DNA from: Nymphaea colorata
Taxonomy: Eukaryota > Streptophyta > Magnoliopsida > Nymphaeales > Nymphaeaceae
Direction: 5' to 3'
Length of the DNA stretch: 64,000 bases
NCBI RefSeq assembly: GCF_008831285.2
Contig: NC_045143.1
Location: 4,907,503 to 4,971,502, forward strand
Numbering within the stretch: position 1 is the stretch's first letter; the number at the start of each line of letters is the position of its first letter. The position numbers were made by a program, and so were the translations under genes. Below are positions 16,600 through 30,524 of the stretch, piece by piece. The notes beneath the pieces are model-generated. The model had not been told where the DNA came from. It saw only the letters and a list, made by a program, of their open reading frames with translations, and searched no databases.

Positions 16600-17935
16600 T
16601 CTTTCTTATTATTTTTCCTAAATCACTTTTTTTTGTACCAATATAAGACAACATCGGGTAGATGAACAAATTAAAGAAAGATAGAGCAGAAGCTCAGAGG
16701 AAAAGAACAGGAGCATTACAAAAAAACAACGGTCTTTGCTGATCAGAACCAACATCCAGAATACTACAATTTAATTGATTCTACAGATTCCTCAGGATAG
16801 AACAGCTTGATCTCATGCTATACTTGTAGATTATCGTGTCCATTAGTCTAAAGTACTCGTCTGTAGAGTACGTAAAGAGGCCTAGATTCCAAGGGCATAT
16901 TATTATAAAAAAGTTGCCTTACAGGCAAAACTAAGGTAAATGAAAAAGGAAGCCGTAGCACTGACACAAATTTAATTAGTGTTTAATTTCTTTACAAAAA
17001 TAAGACTTGTGCAAGTCAAAATGTGCCGCTAAAGTTACTGTAAAGCGTTCCCATAGTAATCAAGCTGGAAGTAGGTTTATTAATCGAGGGTATGTAGTTG
17101 ACCTCAAATACTTCTTTTCAAAGAAACATGAAGATGTATAATAATTTCTTGTTTCAAATGCTCTAATCATGAAATGTATAAAAAACACAAACCAGTTATA
17201 AGTTAATCTTCATAAAGATAAGGTGCAGGATCTCAGTTTATATTGTCTCTGCAATCTATTCTTGTCAAGAACTTAAGCATGCCCTTTCATTATGGGTCAA
17301 GGTGGTCGGCATATCCTGGAGGAAGGACTTTCATGACGAGACAAAATGAACATAAAGACAAGGACTCTGCCATGCATGTCTGTAACTTGAGCCCAAGATG
17401 AGATGTTCAAATTGCTATAGATCAGGAAGAGTAGATGGATAAACAAAATCTTGATGACTACTGCTCTGTAGATAGCTGCAGCACCTTACCATATGGACCA
17501 AAAATATCCAAGATTTGGGGGCTTTTCATAGGATACTGGAAATCTATGTCTGATAAAGGTTAGTAGGACGTGCATAATTCTCCCTCACAAGTTGGTCGTC
17601 AAGCAGCTTGGACAGCATGCAGATTATGGTTCAGAATGTTTAGACAGACAGTGGAGCTCGCACAGTTGCAGAGCAAGTTGATCATATATGTTGATCTACG
17701 TCCTTTTCAAGCAATTTCATTCACAAAAGTTGGCATGCATATCAAGGAACTTGGACTTATTGCACATGGATAACTGTGTGAGTGATTGACAAGTCATAAA
17801 GTTATATTGTCACTATGGCAATTAGCAATTTACTACCATGATGTTTCCCATACGTTGTTAAGTTTACTGGGAAAAGAAAAGTTAGTTTGGTCTTGGATGG
17901 TAATGGACTCAGGCTACCCAGCTTTTTCAGAATAA
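16600..17935. other. Intergenic DNA upstream of CKX copy 1
   Basis: This is AT-rich sequence with no gene or repeat that I can support. Short open frames here, such as 17570-17773, show no recognisable domain. It should include the distal promoter of CKX copy 1. Confidence 0.6.
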
Positions 17936-17936
17936 A

Positions 17937-17939
<3 letters not shown>

Positions 17940-17979
<40 letters not shown>

Positions 17980-18008
17980 CACACACATATATATATATAT
18001 ATTATATA

Positions 18009-18066
<58 letters not shown>
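17940..18066. repeat. Compound (TA)n/(GA)n microsatellite at the LINE 3' end
   Basis: Long TA runs with small interruptions are followed by a (GA)n run. The same order, TA then GA and then CCCATAAAAT, occurs at 44166-44240 beside the second LINE tail. Confidence 0.92.
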
Positions 18067-19026
18067 AAGCCCATAAAATGAGAATATAAACAAGATTTGG
18101 GGACAAGAGGTCCCCTAAATACAAAAACAATCCGCAAAAAAAACATACCGCAAAAAACACAAGCAGGAACAACAAATATACAATACAATGCACAGAAAAA
18201 TAGGAGAGAAAAGGAAAGACGAAGCGGTACAGTCACCCAGCCGCAGTCAGGCGGCAGCGCTTTAACTGAATGGCGAACTGGATATCCCCTTGCACAAGAC
18301 GAGCCACAAAATCTGGTGAAGAGAAGATACCCCTGAAGACCCTGTTGTTGCGCTCCACCCAAATGCGCCACCAAGCTGAAATGAGCCACGACCTCCAGAC
18401 ATGACCCCAGGAAGCAGTCAGGTGGGGGGAAGGACAAAAGAGGAAGAGAAGACGAATGAATGGTGGGTTTGGAAGATTACTAACAAGGGAAGGCCAAGTA
18501 GAATCAAGGACACTAGAAAAAAAAGGGCAAGAAGTAAAAAGGTGGACCCGAGACTCAGTCGCAACAAGACATAGGGGACACTGATTAGCCAAACTGATGT
18601 CAAGGCGCTGTAGGTGATCAAAAGTGTTAGACAAAAGCAATGGTACGAGGAGATGGGCCAGGAGACCAAAGAGACCGGGGGGGGGGGGGGAGTGACGCGA
18701 CAGAAGGACCAAAGGATGCCAGGTAGCAAGAAGAAAAAGTGAACTCACGGGTAGGTGAAAGGGGTCAGGATGGGGCCGTGGACGATGAGAGGTCAGCAAG
18801 GCGGAGGAAAAGAAGAAGGACAGAAAGCATGTCGGACCAAAAGTGAGAGGGGGAGGTGTGAAAGATAGAACTATGCCAGACCGGATCCGCGTGAATGAGA
18901 GAGAGGTGACACTTGACGGAATTGATAGAAAGACCCGAGATGAGCTCAAAGACCCGAAGGATGAGCCACGTTCTCACAATCTGCTGGCGGGAAGCACTGC
19001 CGAACAGGAGAAAATCATCTCGGCGA
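17940..19026 (-). mobile_element. 5'-truncated LINE (non-LTR retrotransposon) tail
   Basis: The minus strand opens at about 19020 inside the reverse-transcriptase domain: DDFLLFGSASRQQ, then FELISGLSINSVKCHLSLI. After a frame change it continues into the zf-RVT domain at 18620-18290, with CPLCLVATESRVHLF and AWWRIWVERNNRVFRG. These are typical of plant L1-like elements. A 14-G run at 18677-18690 lies within the coding remnant. After the zf-RVT domain comes a short AT-rich 3' region that ends in (TC)n(TA)n on the minus strand (plus 17940-18066). The 5' truncation is normal for LINE insertions. No clear target duplication was found. A second, more decayed tail lies at 44166-44510. Confidence 0.85.
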
Positions 19027-19029
19027 GTT

Positions 19030-20800
19030 ATTAGCCCTCATTAACAATAGGCAAGGCCGGCGAGTTGGGATCAATAACTTTTTGTATTGCATCTATCTCA
19101 AGATGGAGAACTTATATAGGGAATGGTAAATATGCACCTCAACTTCGTGCTCTTCCTTTGGGTCGAAAAAGTAAAGCCTTTATGGAGACAGAAATGGTGT
19201 GTGGAAATTAATTTGTGCAGAAAAATTTTGTTTGCTTAGCAGACTAATGAACAAGAAGAAAATAAATTTAAATTGTAGGTTTGAGCTTGCCTGGCGCTCT
19301 TTCTCTTTAGATTGTAGAACTGGCTACCATTGTCTGCCATGTGGTTAAACAGTTTATGCTTTAAAAGTCAAGATTGGGTGCATTGAAATTGCATAAATGC
19401 TGTAAAACCACTGTAATTGCATAAAAGTTCAACAAGTCCTGTCCGGCCTTAGATGCATTTTGCAGGTTGTAACTTCTAAAGCACAGAAGTTAGCTAGTTT
19501 TTGATAACTTGGCTCGATCATGTGGTTATGCAATGACTGAAAATTCAAATATTGTTTAATTGTACGGACAACAAAGACAACAAAATCCTATCTAGGCATC
19601 AATAAAGCGATCCCAGAGCTAAATGTATAACTTGGACCATAAATACCACACCCAATCTATTATTCTTTCCAAAAAGGCCTCCATTAGTTCCTTTGGACTG
19701 TAGTTGCACAAAATCTGAATCTCCTTCTTCTTTTTCAGAACCTCTCGCTGCATGTGGAGACTAAAGAACTGAGGCTTTTCCAAATATTAAAGCTGCCGGC
19801 GCCAGGGTCCAATCACATTTTTCGGTTTTTGCTGTTGATTCAATGAACACTTCCCTTTCTTTGTCCATTTTGGAGCACTTTTCCTAATTTGTCTTGTAGA
19901 CACAGTACGCCCATCTGTTTGTCTATTCCACACGTCAGATAACAAAAGAACAAAAGAAAAAGCGAACCCTCTGAACCTGAAAACACTCTGAGGAAGAGTG
20001 AGAACTGATCGATCTCCTATACTTGGACAAGGGGGCCATCACCATCATCAGGTCATCATCTCATTAGCTAAATATGCAACAGAGTCAAGCACAAGAGAAT
20101 TGCCAAGTTATGACCTCCTTCGCTTATCACAACATATAATAATCGATAAACCTAAACCGACAAATTATCTAACTTGGATTAATACTTCCTTTCGGCTAAT
20201 ACTTTTTTAAGATTTCTGAAACCAAAGTGAAGAAGAACTGGGTCGTTTTGATATAAAATAATTTATCATCAGCAATATTACATATTTGGTTATTCGAATA
20301 CGTGTTACAAAAATTCTAGTGGGTATTCAGTTTATAAACGAATGGCAGCAGTGTCTGCAGAGTGGATGGCCTGAATTGCAGAAGAAACAGACTTTCACTC
20401 ACTAATTAGAAGCCATTTATCTCAGTACGATTTTCAGGGAGCCTTGGAAGCCTTCTATAAGTTAATGCCAGATCATCATCTCTTTCATCATTGATTGCAC
20501 AACCTATTCCTTTGAGATGGCCAGGGATCTTTCAAGGAACATACGGCACAAGTTCAAAGTGCATTAGTTTCGTCAATCATCTGTGGCCACAAGAGAATTG
20601 AAGCTGTAAATGCCACTTATGATGTCCACTTATTCGTCAATAAAACTATTACCAATGAAAAGCAAAACAGAAATTGAAACATTTCTTAGAAGAAAACAAG
20701 ACAAAGTGGATTAAATAATGTATCTCCACACTGACAGACAGCATGTGCATGTACGTGAAATGAGAACAAAATGAACAGCTAAAAAGGAATACAGAAGGAC
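19030..20800. other. Intergenic DNA without recognised genes
   Basis: I see no conserved reading frame or RNA gene here. Open frames are short and show no family motifs. Confidence 0.55.
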
Positions 20801-20808
20801 CACATAGC

Positions 20809-20998
20809 CAGGGGCGGAGCCAGAAATTTTTTATGAATGGTGACGAATTAAAGTTTCTAAATTTTGACTAGAGCCGAAATATCATTTTTTAAAATTTTTA
20901 TATAAAACAAGTTTTCTAAAATTTAGATGTAATTTTTTTTTAAAAATAATTTGAGGTGGGGCCAGGGCCTATGCAGGCCCTGCCTTGGCTCTGACCTG
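20809..20998. mobile_element. Short hAT-like non-autonomous element (190 bp)
   Basis: The left end CAGGGGCGGAGCCAGAA and the reverse complement of the right end, CAGGTCAGAGCCAAGG, form imperfect terminal inverted repeats. The direct repeat ACATAGC flanks it at 20802-20808 and 20999-21005. CAG-GGCGGAGCC ends and 7-8 bp duplications fit the Tip100-like branch of hAT elements. There is no coding capacity. Confidence 0.75.
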
Positions 20999-22289
20999 AC
21001 ATAGCTTAAGCGAGTAAAGGGGCATAAGATCAGTTCGATCTTTCCAGATCTTGCATTGCCACCGCTTGATGTTATGACAACTGACTTCGCGTAATTTCTA
21101 GCTAAAACATTTGTTTTTTCTTTCACAAATCTAACAATATTGATGCATATTCACTTCAGTTTATTTGTTAAGAATGGAAACTGTTTCTGCTGAATAATGA
21201 ATATGATTTTTATTTTATGGCCAAATGTTTTCTGAAAAGTTTGAGTCATTTGATTTTCAAATCTTAATATATGGACACCTGTAAACGCATATGGAAAAAT
21301 TGAACAAATCGAGTGCTGTTTCTTATAATACCAGTAATATAGAACATTTTGTATGGTTATTTTGCCAAAATAGTAAAAGTAGCTTCAATGTCAGTATATA
21401 GATGAGAAGAATACCAAGGTTGTGACTTTGTGTCAGCCAATTATATTTAAGCATTGCATGAAGAGAGATGTGGCTCACATTCTGCTAACAAAACATAAAA
21501 AAAAAGGACAGCAAGTTGAGTAATTTTATAAGGTGTCAAAAATGGCTCGAAAAGAAGGATAATTCTTTCCCTGCTAAAGTCGATAAGCGCCACACCATCT
21601 TACCTACCATGGAAAGCATGTTGACACAGTGGGACAATTTAAGTTTGATACTGCCTAAGAACTGTATAAATGCACCCACATGCGTACATGTTTTGGGCAT
21701 AAAGAATTTGGATGTGGGTCAGTATAAACAATAAAGTATAAACCCTACTTGGTTGTGTTCAATACAGGGGATCCAACTTCTGAAATCAAGAGGAAAGTGC
21801 CTCTACCACTAAACTCAATTAATACCCTTGGATCAAGAGTTCAATGCTCTACGATCTTATAAGTATCTGCCCAACTGCAGTTTGTCTATAAAAGAAAAAA
21901 ACATGTAAGTTTCCATAAAGAAAAGTTTAAAACATTCAGTTTCTCTATAGATTCTGCTTTTCTCTGCATTTGGTTAGTCCTTAAGATTTTGTAGAGTCCT
22001 TATTCAATCTTAATTTTGATTTGCATCCACGCAAATTAATGAAAACATGCAACGATTAAAATATATTGTGAGCTCAGTGCCACGACGATTGTAAGCTGAG
22101 CAAATTAAAAATTTCTTTTTTCATTACTAGCTAAAACAGCAGGCATCGTACGTTAAATGCATGCTTTGTTGCTGCCGGCATTCTTATTATTTCCATTCGC
22201 CACACTACGTATATATACATACATATATTGCAATGCCATGCTACAAGCTGCTGGGCGGCGAGTGCTGAAAGCTACTGCATGTAGCTGGT

Positions 22290-23517
22290 TTAACAGTTGA
22301 AGTAACAGAAGCATGCGAATCCAGGGAACTGGAAATGGCATGCCCCATGCGTGGCGTGCTCCCAGTTTCGGCACTGATCGTTGCACTTATTAGAGTCGGT
22401 GCACACTCCCGACCATGTTGTGCTCCTCCTCTCGCAGAGCTTCGCTGCCCCGATTTGGATCCCTGACGATCACAACAGGAAAAGTGAGAAATGGGACACT
22501 AGGGACGCGCATGGTTATCCAGCAAATAGTAAGATCAGGGGGACATTTAGTTAGTAATTCTTTTTTTTTTTAAAAGTATGTTATCTATAGTCCTTTTATT
22601 TTTTTCGATTTTCATTTTTGTCTTCTCAAAAAGTTTTTTTTTTTTTTCTGTGTGAACCAGAGGTATTTTTCTTATAACTATAATGGTGCATGAAAATTAT
22701 GTGCACCAGTATGGTGCATATAACCAGGTCCTCTTTTTTAGTGGTCGAGTGGCATGATTATAAGGGATTAGATGCTGCCATGTGTAAGGTGGCCTTTCAA
22801 TAAAATTCAAATGGTAATTGTCATTTGCAACTTTGGAAAAAATAATTTTACATATTACACTTTGTAAAGCATTAATCAAGTTAAGTGGATAGTTCATAAT
22901 CGTGAAGTATATAGACACTAGATCACGACCAACAATTGGATAACTCCTCCATCTGTTTCCTTCTTACATATATAGGATTTGAGTTGTCACGATTCAGAGA
23001 ACAGTATATATGATACAGGCACACACACTAATTTTTTCAGAAGTGGACTTAAGAATTGGAGGCTCTTAATGCAGTAGATATTATAGCCCAGGGATATAGA
23101 AAGCACGCACGGTCTAAGTTATTAAGAGAGAATGCGGTATAATATATATGCGGCCTTCATTTGTATATTTCGAAACTTTATTAATCAAAGGTGGCAGAGG
23201 ATCTATGAAACTAGTTTATTTGTTTGAGAAAACAGAAAGGAGATTTTGACAGAAATTCGTAAATGAAAGAAGGTTTAAGTTTTTGCATATCATTCATTTA
23301 TTCAAACTTTTGCGCAAGATAAAACCTTCATCCAGTACATGGAAAACTTGACCGATCACAACTAAAGTAATGGCATATATATGGATGCCAATAAACCGAC
23401 ACAAAGACATATCAGAAAATTCTCCAAGTCAGAAAGGGATAGCTCACCGGGGCCGGCAGCGACGAGGAGGAGGATCAGGACGGTGACCATGAAAGCAAAA
23501 TGAAGAGATTTAGCCAT
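22290..23517 (-). CDS. Plant defensin precursor, two exons
   Basis: Exon 1 (23517-23448) encodes a signal peptide, [10 protein letters not shown] followed by a Leu/Val-rich core, and splits a glycine codon. Exon 2 (22462-22290) encodes the mature peptide. The intron is 985 bp with GT-AG ends. The total is 80 residues. The mature part has eight cysteines spaced C-x10-C-x5-C-x3-C-x10-C-x8-C-x1-C-x3-C, the classic plant defensin pattern. It carries the TWSGVC motif, the HGAC gamma-core turn and a CFCYFNC end. The single intron inside the signal-peptide region is also typical. Members are secreted, four-disulfide antimicrobial peptides, some with other roles. Both exons are short and not joined in one frame, so simple ORF scans miss it. 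Expression and target are unknown. Confidence 0.93.
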
Positions 23518-23554
23518 CTTGTGGTTACGTCGCAGAATTAGCGCAAGGAGAAGG

Positions 23555-23563
23555 AAATTTATA
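23555..23563 (-). promoter_or_regulatory. Probable TATA box of the defensin gene
   Basis: TATAAATTT on the minus strand lies about 40 bp upstream of the defensin ATG at 23517. This fits a short 5' leader. Confidence 0.55.
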
Positions 23564-23599
23564 GATAGACATCAGTATTCGTTCTTCTTCGTTCTAGAT

Positions 23600-25322
23600 C
23601 GAAAAGAGAATGAGGTCTGTCCTTGGTGCTAGTGAACCAACATTTAATCTGTGGCAGAAGCCATTGGCCAAGATCATCGCTTAGAGCAGACGCAATTAAT
23701 GTTTACTTAAAAAGCAGAAGATTACAAAAACAAAGGTTGGTGAGGAAGAAGAGCACAAAATGAACCAACTCCCAGAATATCGTCCTATCTGCATGAGTCT
23801 GAGCCTGCGTGTCTGTGTATGAGAGAAAGAGAGGGAGGCAAGTGCCGAAATGAAGAATGGCGAACACAGGTGATTAGAACTAAGGAATATTGTCAAGATT
23901 CAGATACAGGCTAGTGTCTGATCTGAATTAGCTAGTTAAAGAATGCTACCAGTGGGGTTTGATAAGAAGATCCAAACCTCATTTGTGATGGGTCTGACAA
24001 TGAAGATCGAGTAATGAAGTTCAAGTTAGGATGTCCCAAGTAGAATTCCACTGAGAATTCAATTTTACATAATAACTGACTAGTTTAACTTTATTTTATT
24101 TTATTTGATAAGGATATTCTAAAACAAATGCTCGCGGAATTAAACAAGGGTGGTAGACATTGGAAAAGAACATTGCCTGATCCAAAACGGTAAAAATTTC
24201 AAGGGTCAAGTTGAGAAGATCTGAGGGTTCATGCAATTTGGCAGAAAAGATGGCGTTTTCTTCATTTAAGAATTATTTTTAATTTGCCTAAACCTCAGCC
24301 TGTAGAGGTGCCTGCATCTGTGCAAGAACTAACCACTCGACTGCACTTCTTTTAGAAAATATAGTAATTGTTGGTAGTGAAAAATTGCAGAAAGGAGCTT
24401 AAAGTTTGGGCAGATGACAAATCACTGCACAGCTTTTAAAAAGCGAACGAATATATAGACGCTTAACTTTGATTCGAAGGACCGACAAAAGAAAACTATC
24501 TTTCATCGGTCAAAGGAGAAGCACTTCTGCATGATAAATATTTTTGTCATGTCAAATGAAAAGTTATGTTTTAAGTCATTAGGCGGCACTCTGAAAATTT
24601 CTCTTAAAAGTTCAGTGCTCATTGTTATTTTAGAAAATAATTTGCTATTTGTCCAAGCATTTAGTATCTTTTTGTAATTTTTTTTTCTTTTTACAGTTAA
24701 AATTTAAAGATGAGCAAGGATTAAGTATTGTCATACTTCAAGATTAAGATTTATTCAAAAGAATCCTATTTGATTTCCAATAGACATCAAGTGTCAAAGA
24801 TAACATCGGTAAAAAAGAAAACAACGTCTGCGTTTAGCTATGTTGTCGGTTAAGAAAATGTCGGTAAAAACTATCACCAACATTTCTGCAGTTTTCTATG
24901 GCGCATATCCGATTCAATAACCATATATTCTAAGAGGGTGGCATTCATGGACATGATCATTAGGGTTTTAAATGGATTAGATCTGCTTTGAAGGTTTTAT
25001 AGTTTTCATTCTATCGGATACGAATTACGTACGTGCATTGATTCACCTGTCCTCAAAAGACCTTCAGCTGTCTTGTTCTTTGGCATTCCATGAGACATAG
25101 GTTTTCCTTGCATAAAAAACACACCTACGTGCGTCTGTCAATTGTAACATATTTTTCAATTACATTAACTGTAAAATGAGATTTTTTAGATTATATATAT
25201 ATATAAAAGAAAAACATGTCACATTTTTTTTTTTATTTTTCTCTCAACTGTCCATTATGATGGATCAGATAATCCTCTTGAATGAGTTAGGAGGAGAACA
25301 GAGTTACTATTTAATTTTTCTG

Positions 25323-25414
<92 letters not shown>

Positions 25415-28400
25415 CGGGCTGTATGTGTGGGTGTCACAAAGAGAGAAAGAGAGAGGGAGAGAGAGAACCATCTGTATATCCAATTCGAATTCAAACAGAG
25501 TTCAGCTAACTTGACTAAATTAACAGAGCTTAAATATTTTACAATTAAGCTCACCAAAACTTTTAGTTAAATATTTTCTGCAGAGATCCAAATGTGAAAG
25601 CTGACTTGCCTACACAATCAATAAAATAAATTTTCAAATAATCAATATACTAAACATGCCTTAACGAAAACAGAAAGACTTTGCTCAGTATGGGCAGTTT
25701 CTAATATATGTAAGTGCCCATTCATGTATGAAAAATCTCTGAATCACTCCCACTTCCCCTCCAAAAAAAATTTCTGGCTCCCACTGGTTGGTAGATGGTA
25801 CTCTTGAACATCACCAAGTTGACCGGAGATCGATCACAAGTTTGAAAGGCGCGGCACGGATCACCTAATATTAGAGAAGTTCGATATAGTTTTTTTTTTT
25901 TTTTTTGAAAAAAAGAAGGCGACGTACAGACTTGACCAATTCTTTTTCAAAAATATTAATAATGAAAAATTTTACACAAGCATGTTAAAAATATTACGAA
26001 TAATTGCTTTGAAAAATGAACCATGTTACCCAATAATTAAATGCGTGGCTTCACAATTATGAGGTGATCTTATCTCAACCGCAGTATCTGGCAAATAACT
26101 TTGACCTCTAGGCCACCCATATGTTAATAACGAACTAGTCAAAATTGGATATAAAAAATGTGAATCATCTGCCCAACATCATTACCTAACTTTTCAGACT
26201 TCTACCCCACAATTGGTCTGCAACTCTATATCTTAGTTGGATTTGGACTTTTTGTACTCAGTTTGACTAAGACACGAGGATGTAAATCAAATCCAATTCC
26301 TGCCTCTCATTAACTAGATGCTACTATTTTTCTCCGGCTCAGATCAAATTGGATCTTATCAGGTTCAGATATCCCACACACATCCGCTTAGAACATCTTA
26401 GAGCTCCCCATTAAAAAATTAGAATCCGAATCAACATCTTTAAGGGATGTAACATGGGATGTAACATAGTTGATCGAGCTCCCCATTAGAAAATTAGGAT
26501 CCAACCACTCTTAATCAACATATTAAGGGATGTAACATAGTTGATCGGATTAGTGAGAGTCAGGTCGTTAGTTTGATTCCTATAAGCATTATTTCTTTAA
26601 ATTATAAATAATGTAGTTGATGAAATTTCTAAACAACTTTGGCGGACCCTTCTTCTTGCGGTTGCGGCTCACGCTAATCGGGAACAAGTCTCGGTCAACC
26701 ATGTCATGATATACAGTAAAGTCAAAGAATGAACTGTAAAGATTATGAAAGTGATTTGGCGGATTACGTTATCTGCTCTCGATAAGACTTGATGGCGACC
26801 TTAGTTTTCGTCAAAGGTTCGATCGAAGAGCAAGAATAAACAAATAAACACAGAAGGCCCGCCCATTCCCATGATGCTTCAAACTTTGTGGATGACTTTG
26901 TCCTCAGTCAATGCATATCGATCTATAGAATCAATGCCCCGAAGAATCCAATGGCGACTCCTGAATCGTTTGTTGAAACGATGTTATCCCTCGTCAGAGA
27001 GAGACAGGACAGAGAACCATATCGAGCAAGATTTACTGTGCTGATTTGTGGGCACATTACCATCTGAAAAATCTGACAGATGCCATTTCGTCGCAGTAAA
27101 GAAGCAAGAACAGTAGGGACACGCCAGATATCAAAAATTGGCTCTGTCTGTGGCTTTTTGACCAGTAATCAGTGTTATGTGCCCCCACAATTAAACCAGT
27201 TTCATTCTACATGCCAACTCCAACATCGGTCAGATCAAGAGATTTGATCTAATTCGCAGTGGAGCCAATGGCGTGAACGGAGAGATCTCATTTTGGAATC
27301 TACGTACTGCTAGTGGAGCAAATCTAAGTCTGACAATGGACAGAAGATATAGCGTTGGTCGTCATTATTCGTCTTGTTGATAATCTGTTTTTTCACGTGA
27401 TAACGGAAGACGATGACTCATTCGGCAATCGAAGATTGCTCTACAAGAACAGCAAACAGTTTCTGCAGGGAAAATGACTCGCTGGCTTTTCCTTTTCCCA
27501 GATGTGAACGTAATCGAAGATTCGCATGCACAGGGTCATTGCAGAGGTTATCATGGCGACTAAGAGAATCTTCAGCAATGGAAGATCTTGTCTATTTGGT
27601 GTCCGGAGATAATCTTTTTTCTATACTTGAGGACAGATTTTTTCCACCAAACCAGCTTGTTGTAAGATATGCAGTATCTTTAGTCTTGCACGCGCCACAG
27701 GTGGCAAGCTGGACAATTTGTTCTTCGATTGTCTTCTACAATTCTTGCGTTGCTTAATTTGCTGTATATTATTATTATCAACGTGTTTTGTGCTTGACTA
27801 GTTTCTCCTACCAGGAAATTTTTGCACGTCAACGCCAATATTAATTCACTGTTTGATATTTCACGAGATGGGCCAGTGGAAGATCGATGGCTCCGGCATC
27901 CAATGTTTCCTGAAATTTTTTAGTTTTTCGTTTTGTTTAATTAAGATCTGCGAACTGAAGCAAGTCAAGATCGAAGATCAGTTTAGTATCCGGGGCGCAT
28001 CTAATGTTGTAAAAAAGCAGTATTTGGCGCCATAAATATATCGATTTGCTCATGAATGTAGTTTATAGTTACATTTATCAGTCCGTACAGACACTTTTCG
28101 ATGTTATGAACTTAAATATTAGTTTAAAATTTAATAAATTCATTCAAAAATTAAAAATAAAGAGAACTAGAAGCATCCATGTATTGTACAAGTTAAATAC
28201 GTTATATATCAGCTGATAGGTTCCGATGAAAACTTGCTAGCTAACATTTTCAAACTTTTAAATTGGCTCCTGTAAAAATTATATTAATTTAGCCAAAGCT
28301 AGTGAAAAAAATTTCACATTTTTCTTTATAAGACAAAAAAAAAAAATCTTTCCCGGCTCCATTCCTAATTTTTTTATTTTCTGCAGGCTTAGATGTACCT

Positions 28401-30350
28401 GACCTGAATGCTGGAGAATGAATCCAAAGTTTTCCAAAAATGTCTAGCGATTTTTTGGTCAATGAATATCAGACAACTGGAAATAAGCGAAAGAAATTCC
28501 TTATATATACGTGTATGTTTCTTCGATTAGTAAATAATTTGTCGAATGCGTACTTGTGCACATATACATGCGCGTAGATAATCAGTTATATGGTACTCAA
28601 AGTTTTGGCATATTAGGCCAACTTACTTAGTTTTCTTAATAACTTAACTTCTTAATTTGCATGTCCAACCAAAGTAGCCCTGTTAAACTGCGCACTTGGG
28701 TTAATTTTAACTTGAGTTTTCATCGATGGTGTCACCCCAATTCGGATCGGATGAGCAGGAGAGTTATCCCACCACCTGAACGAGAGCCAAAGCTCCCCTC
28801 CTCCCCTTTGCCCCCAAGGTCTAGAGCTGCATCGGTGCTAGGTGGGAGATTGAGTTGTGTGCGCACCACTGTACTTCACACAATAAATATACACCAAAAG
28901 TGAGATTTTAGATTTTTTTACAATCCTTGTTTACCCTTATGAAAAGGTTTTTTTTTTTTTTTGTATTTTTGTGGAGACATTTTGGTGCATGAAAAAAATC
29001 TTGCACTGGAGTGCATATATAATCAGCTTCGAGTAGCTGGTGGGATTTCCACATACTTCAACTTACGTGTACAAACCCATCCCTTTCTTGGTACAAGCAA
29101 CCCCTATGGGTTGAACTGGAAACATGCTGGATAACGTGCCCCCAACTTGCCTGTCGGAGCCATGGCCCCACTTCAGCGAATTGAAAAAAAAAATTACATT
29201 AAAAAAATTGAAAATTTCCCATGTATTGTTTGAATTCGAGTTTAATTTGACCCCACGGGCATCTAAAGGTTAGGCTGTGTGGCCCACCCTTGAAAAAAAT
29301 CTTCTCTCCCTGATGCCACATGCAAGGGATGAGATGAAGACATAAGTGTTCTTAATGAAAGTTGATTGTGTATCGTGTGAGAATGACTTGTTAACCGTCT
29401 CATATACATTGAAGACTTTGAAAAAAACTGCAGAATCAAATGAGATTCTAAATTAGGTAACCATATTTAATTGTTTATGTACACATTTTCATAGAGACGA
29501 ACCAAGAAAACCTGTTTCTCCTTGACCCACCTAATCCAAATTAACAAGGGCTGCTAAATGGAGGGGCAAAGTAGCCGGTCAAGTCAAGTTCTAGGTAAAA
29601 CAAATATCAAGCTAATTTCCGGCCCGGCCAAAGACAAAGAATATGTTCCCTAGTTGAACTTTTTAGATGATACTGAAGCGATCAAAGTTGAAACAATCAC
29701 ATTAAGGGAGGTTCTGTATGTAATACGACATATATTATGTTAGCTTGGTGGCCGAGGTCTTAGTTGGTACGGACACATCACATGAGAGTACTTTAAGATA
29801 GCTTTCTAGGAATTTTGTTGCTGAAAGGGAAAAAAAAAAATAAAGAACATATCACGACATTAATTTTGATAGAAGAAGAAAATGAAAATATACGTTTTAT
29901 CTTTTTCTCTTCTTGTTCCCCATTCTCAAAAGAAAAAAATTGAGATATTATAACTTAATCTTTTTGAGGTTTCTTTTAACATATTACTAAATATTTTGAA
30001 CTGTGATCGATGTTTTTGTAAGAAAATTAGTGGAAAACTCAAATTTCGTATTTGTTGTTCTTGAATTTCTTGGAAAAAAACAGTTTTTTCGACTAATACT
30101 TGTAAAAATCTGGCCGATAAAAATTCGACAAGGATATCCGCGACAGTGGTTTTGCTTTTCAGTAAGACTGAGGTTGAGAGCCGTCAATTTTGCGTCCATG
30201 CTTTGCGTATTAAGATGTTCATTACATCTGCTAAGTCCCTCAAGGGAACAAGCGGTTCATGCGTAGAATATTTTGACAAATCATATCTTCTTTGTAATCT
30301 CCAGCGCAACCATTATTCAGCTAGGTTGAATCCACTACTGTGATCTCGGT
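23600..30350. other. Long intergenic stretch, AT-rich
   Basis: About 6.7 kb has no gene I can support. It contains a (CA)n(TA)n tract at 25323-25411. A decayed repeat at about 29150-29300 resembles the small hAT-like elements. A shared A/T-rich motif with GGTGCATGAAAA occurs at 22684 and 28981. The 114-residue frame at 27413-27757 shows no domain and is probably spurious. Confidence 0.55.
25323..25411. repeat. Compound (CA)n(TA)n microsatellite
   Basis: About 20 bp of CA repeat runs into nearly 70 bp of TA repeat. Confidence 0.93.
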
Positions 30351-30362
30351 CAAGATCATGAG

Positions 30363-30516
30363 CAGTGGCCGAGTCAGAAAAATTGGTTAGATAGGTATTT
30401 GTTTTAAAAAACTCATATTTCATGGGACACTTTTATATACTTATAAAGATAAATGTTTTAAACTGTCTATTTAAAAATAAAGAAATTTCAAGAGTCACCA
30501 TGTGGCTCTGCCACTG
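30363..30516. mobile_element. Short hAT-like non-autonomous element (154 bp)
   Basis: The left end is CAGTGGCCGAGTCAG. The reverse complement of the right end is CAGTGGCAGAGCCACATG. The flanking octamers ATCATGAG (30355-30362) and ATTTTGAG (30517-30524) match at 6 of 8 positions, as expected for an aged hAT target duplication. Confidence 0.65.
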
Positions 30517-30524
30517 ATTTTGAG

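Noticed and set aside
18012..18437. 141-residue minus frame through the LINE 3' region
   Set aside because: It overlaps the zf-RVT frame in another phase and ends in translated TA/GA repeat.
22153..22386. 77-residue minus frame overlapping the defensin exon
   Set aside because: It is a different frame over the defensin exon 2. The defensin frame has the conserved cysteines.
27413..27757. 114-residue open frame on the plus strand
   Set aside because: No domain, no signal or splice context, and a composition like translated non-coding DNA.
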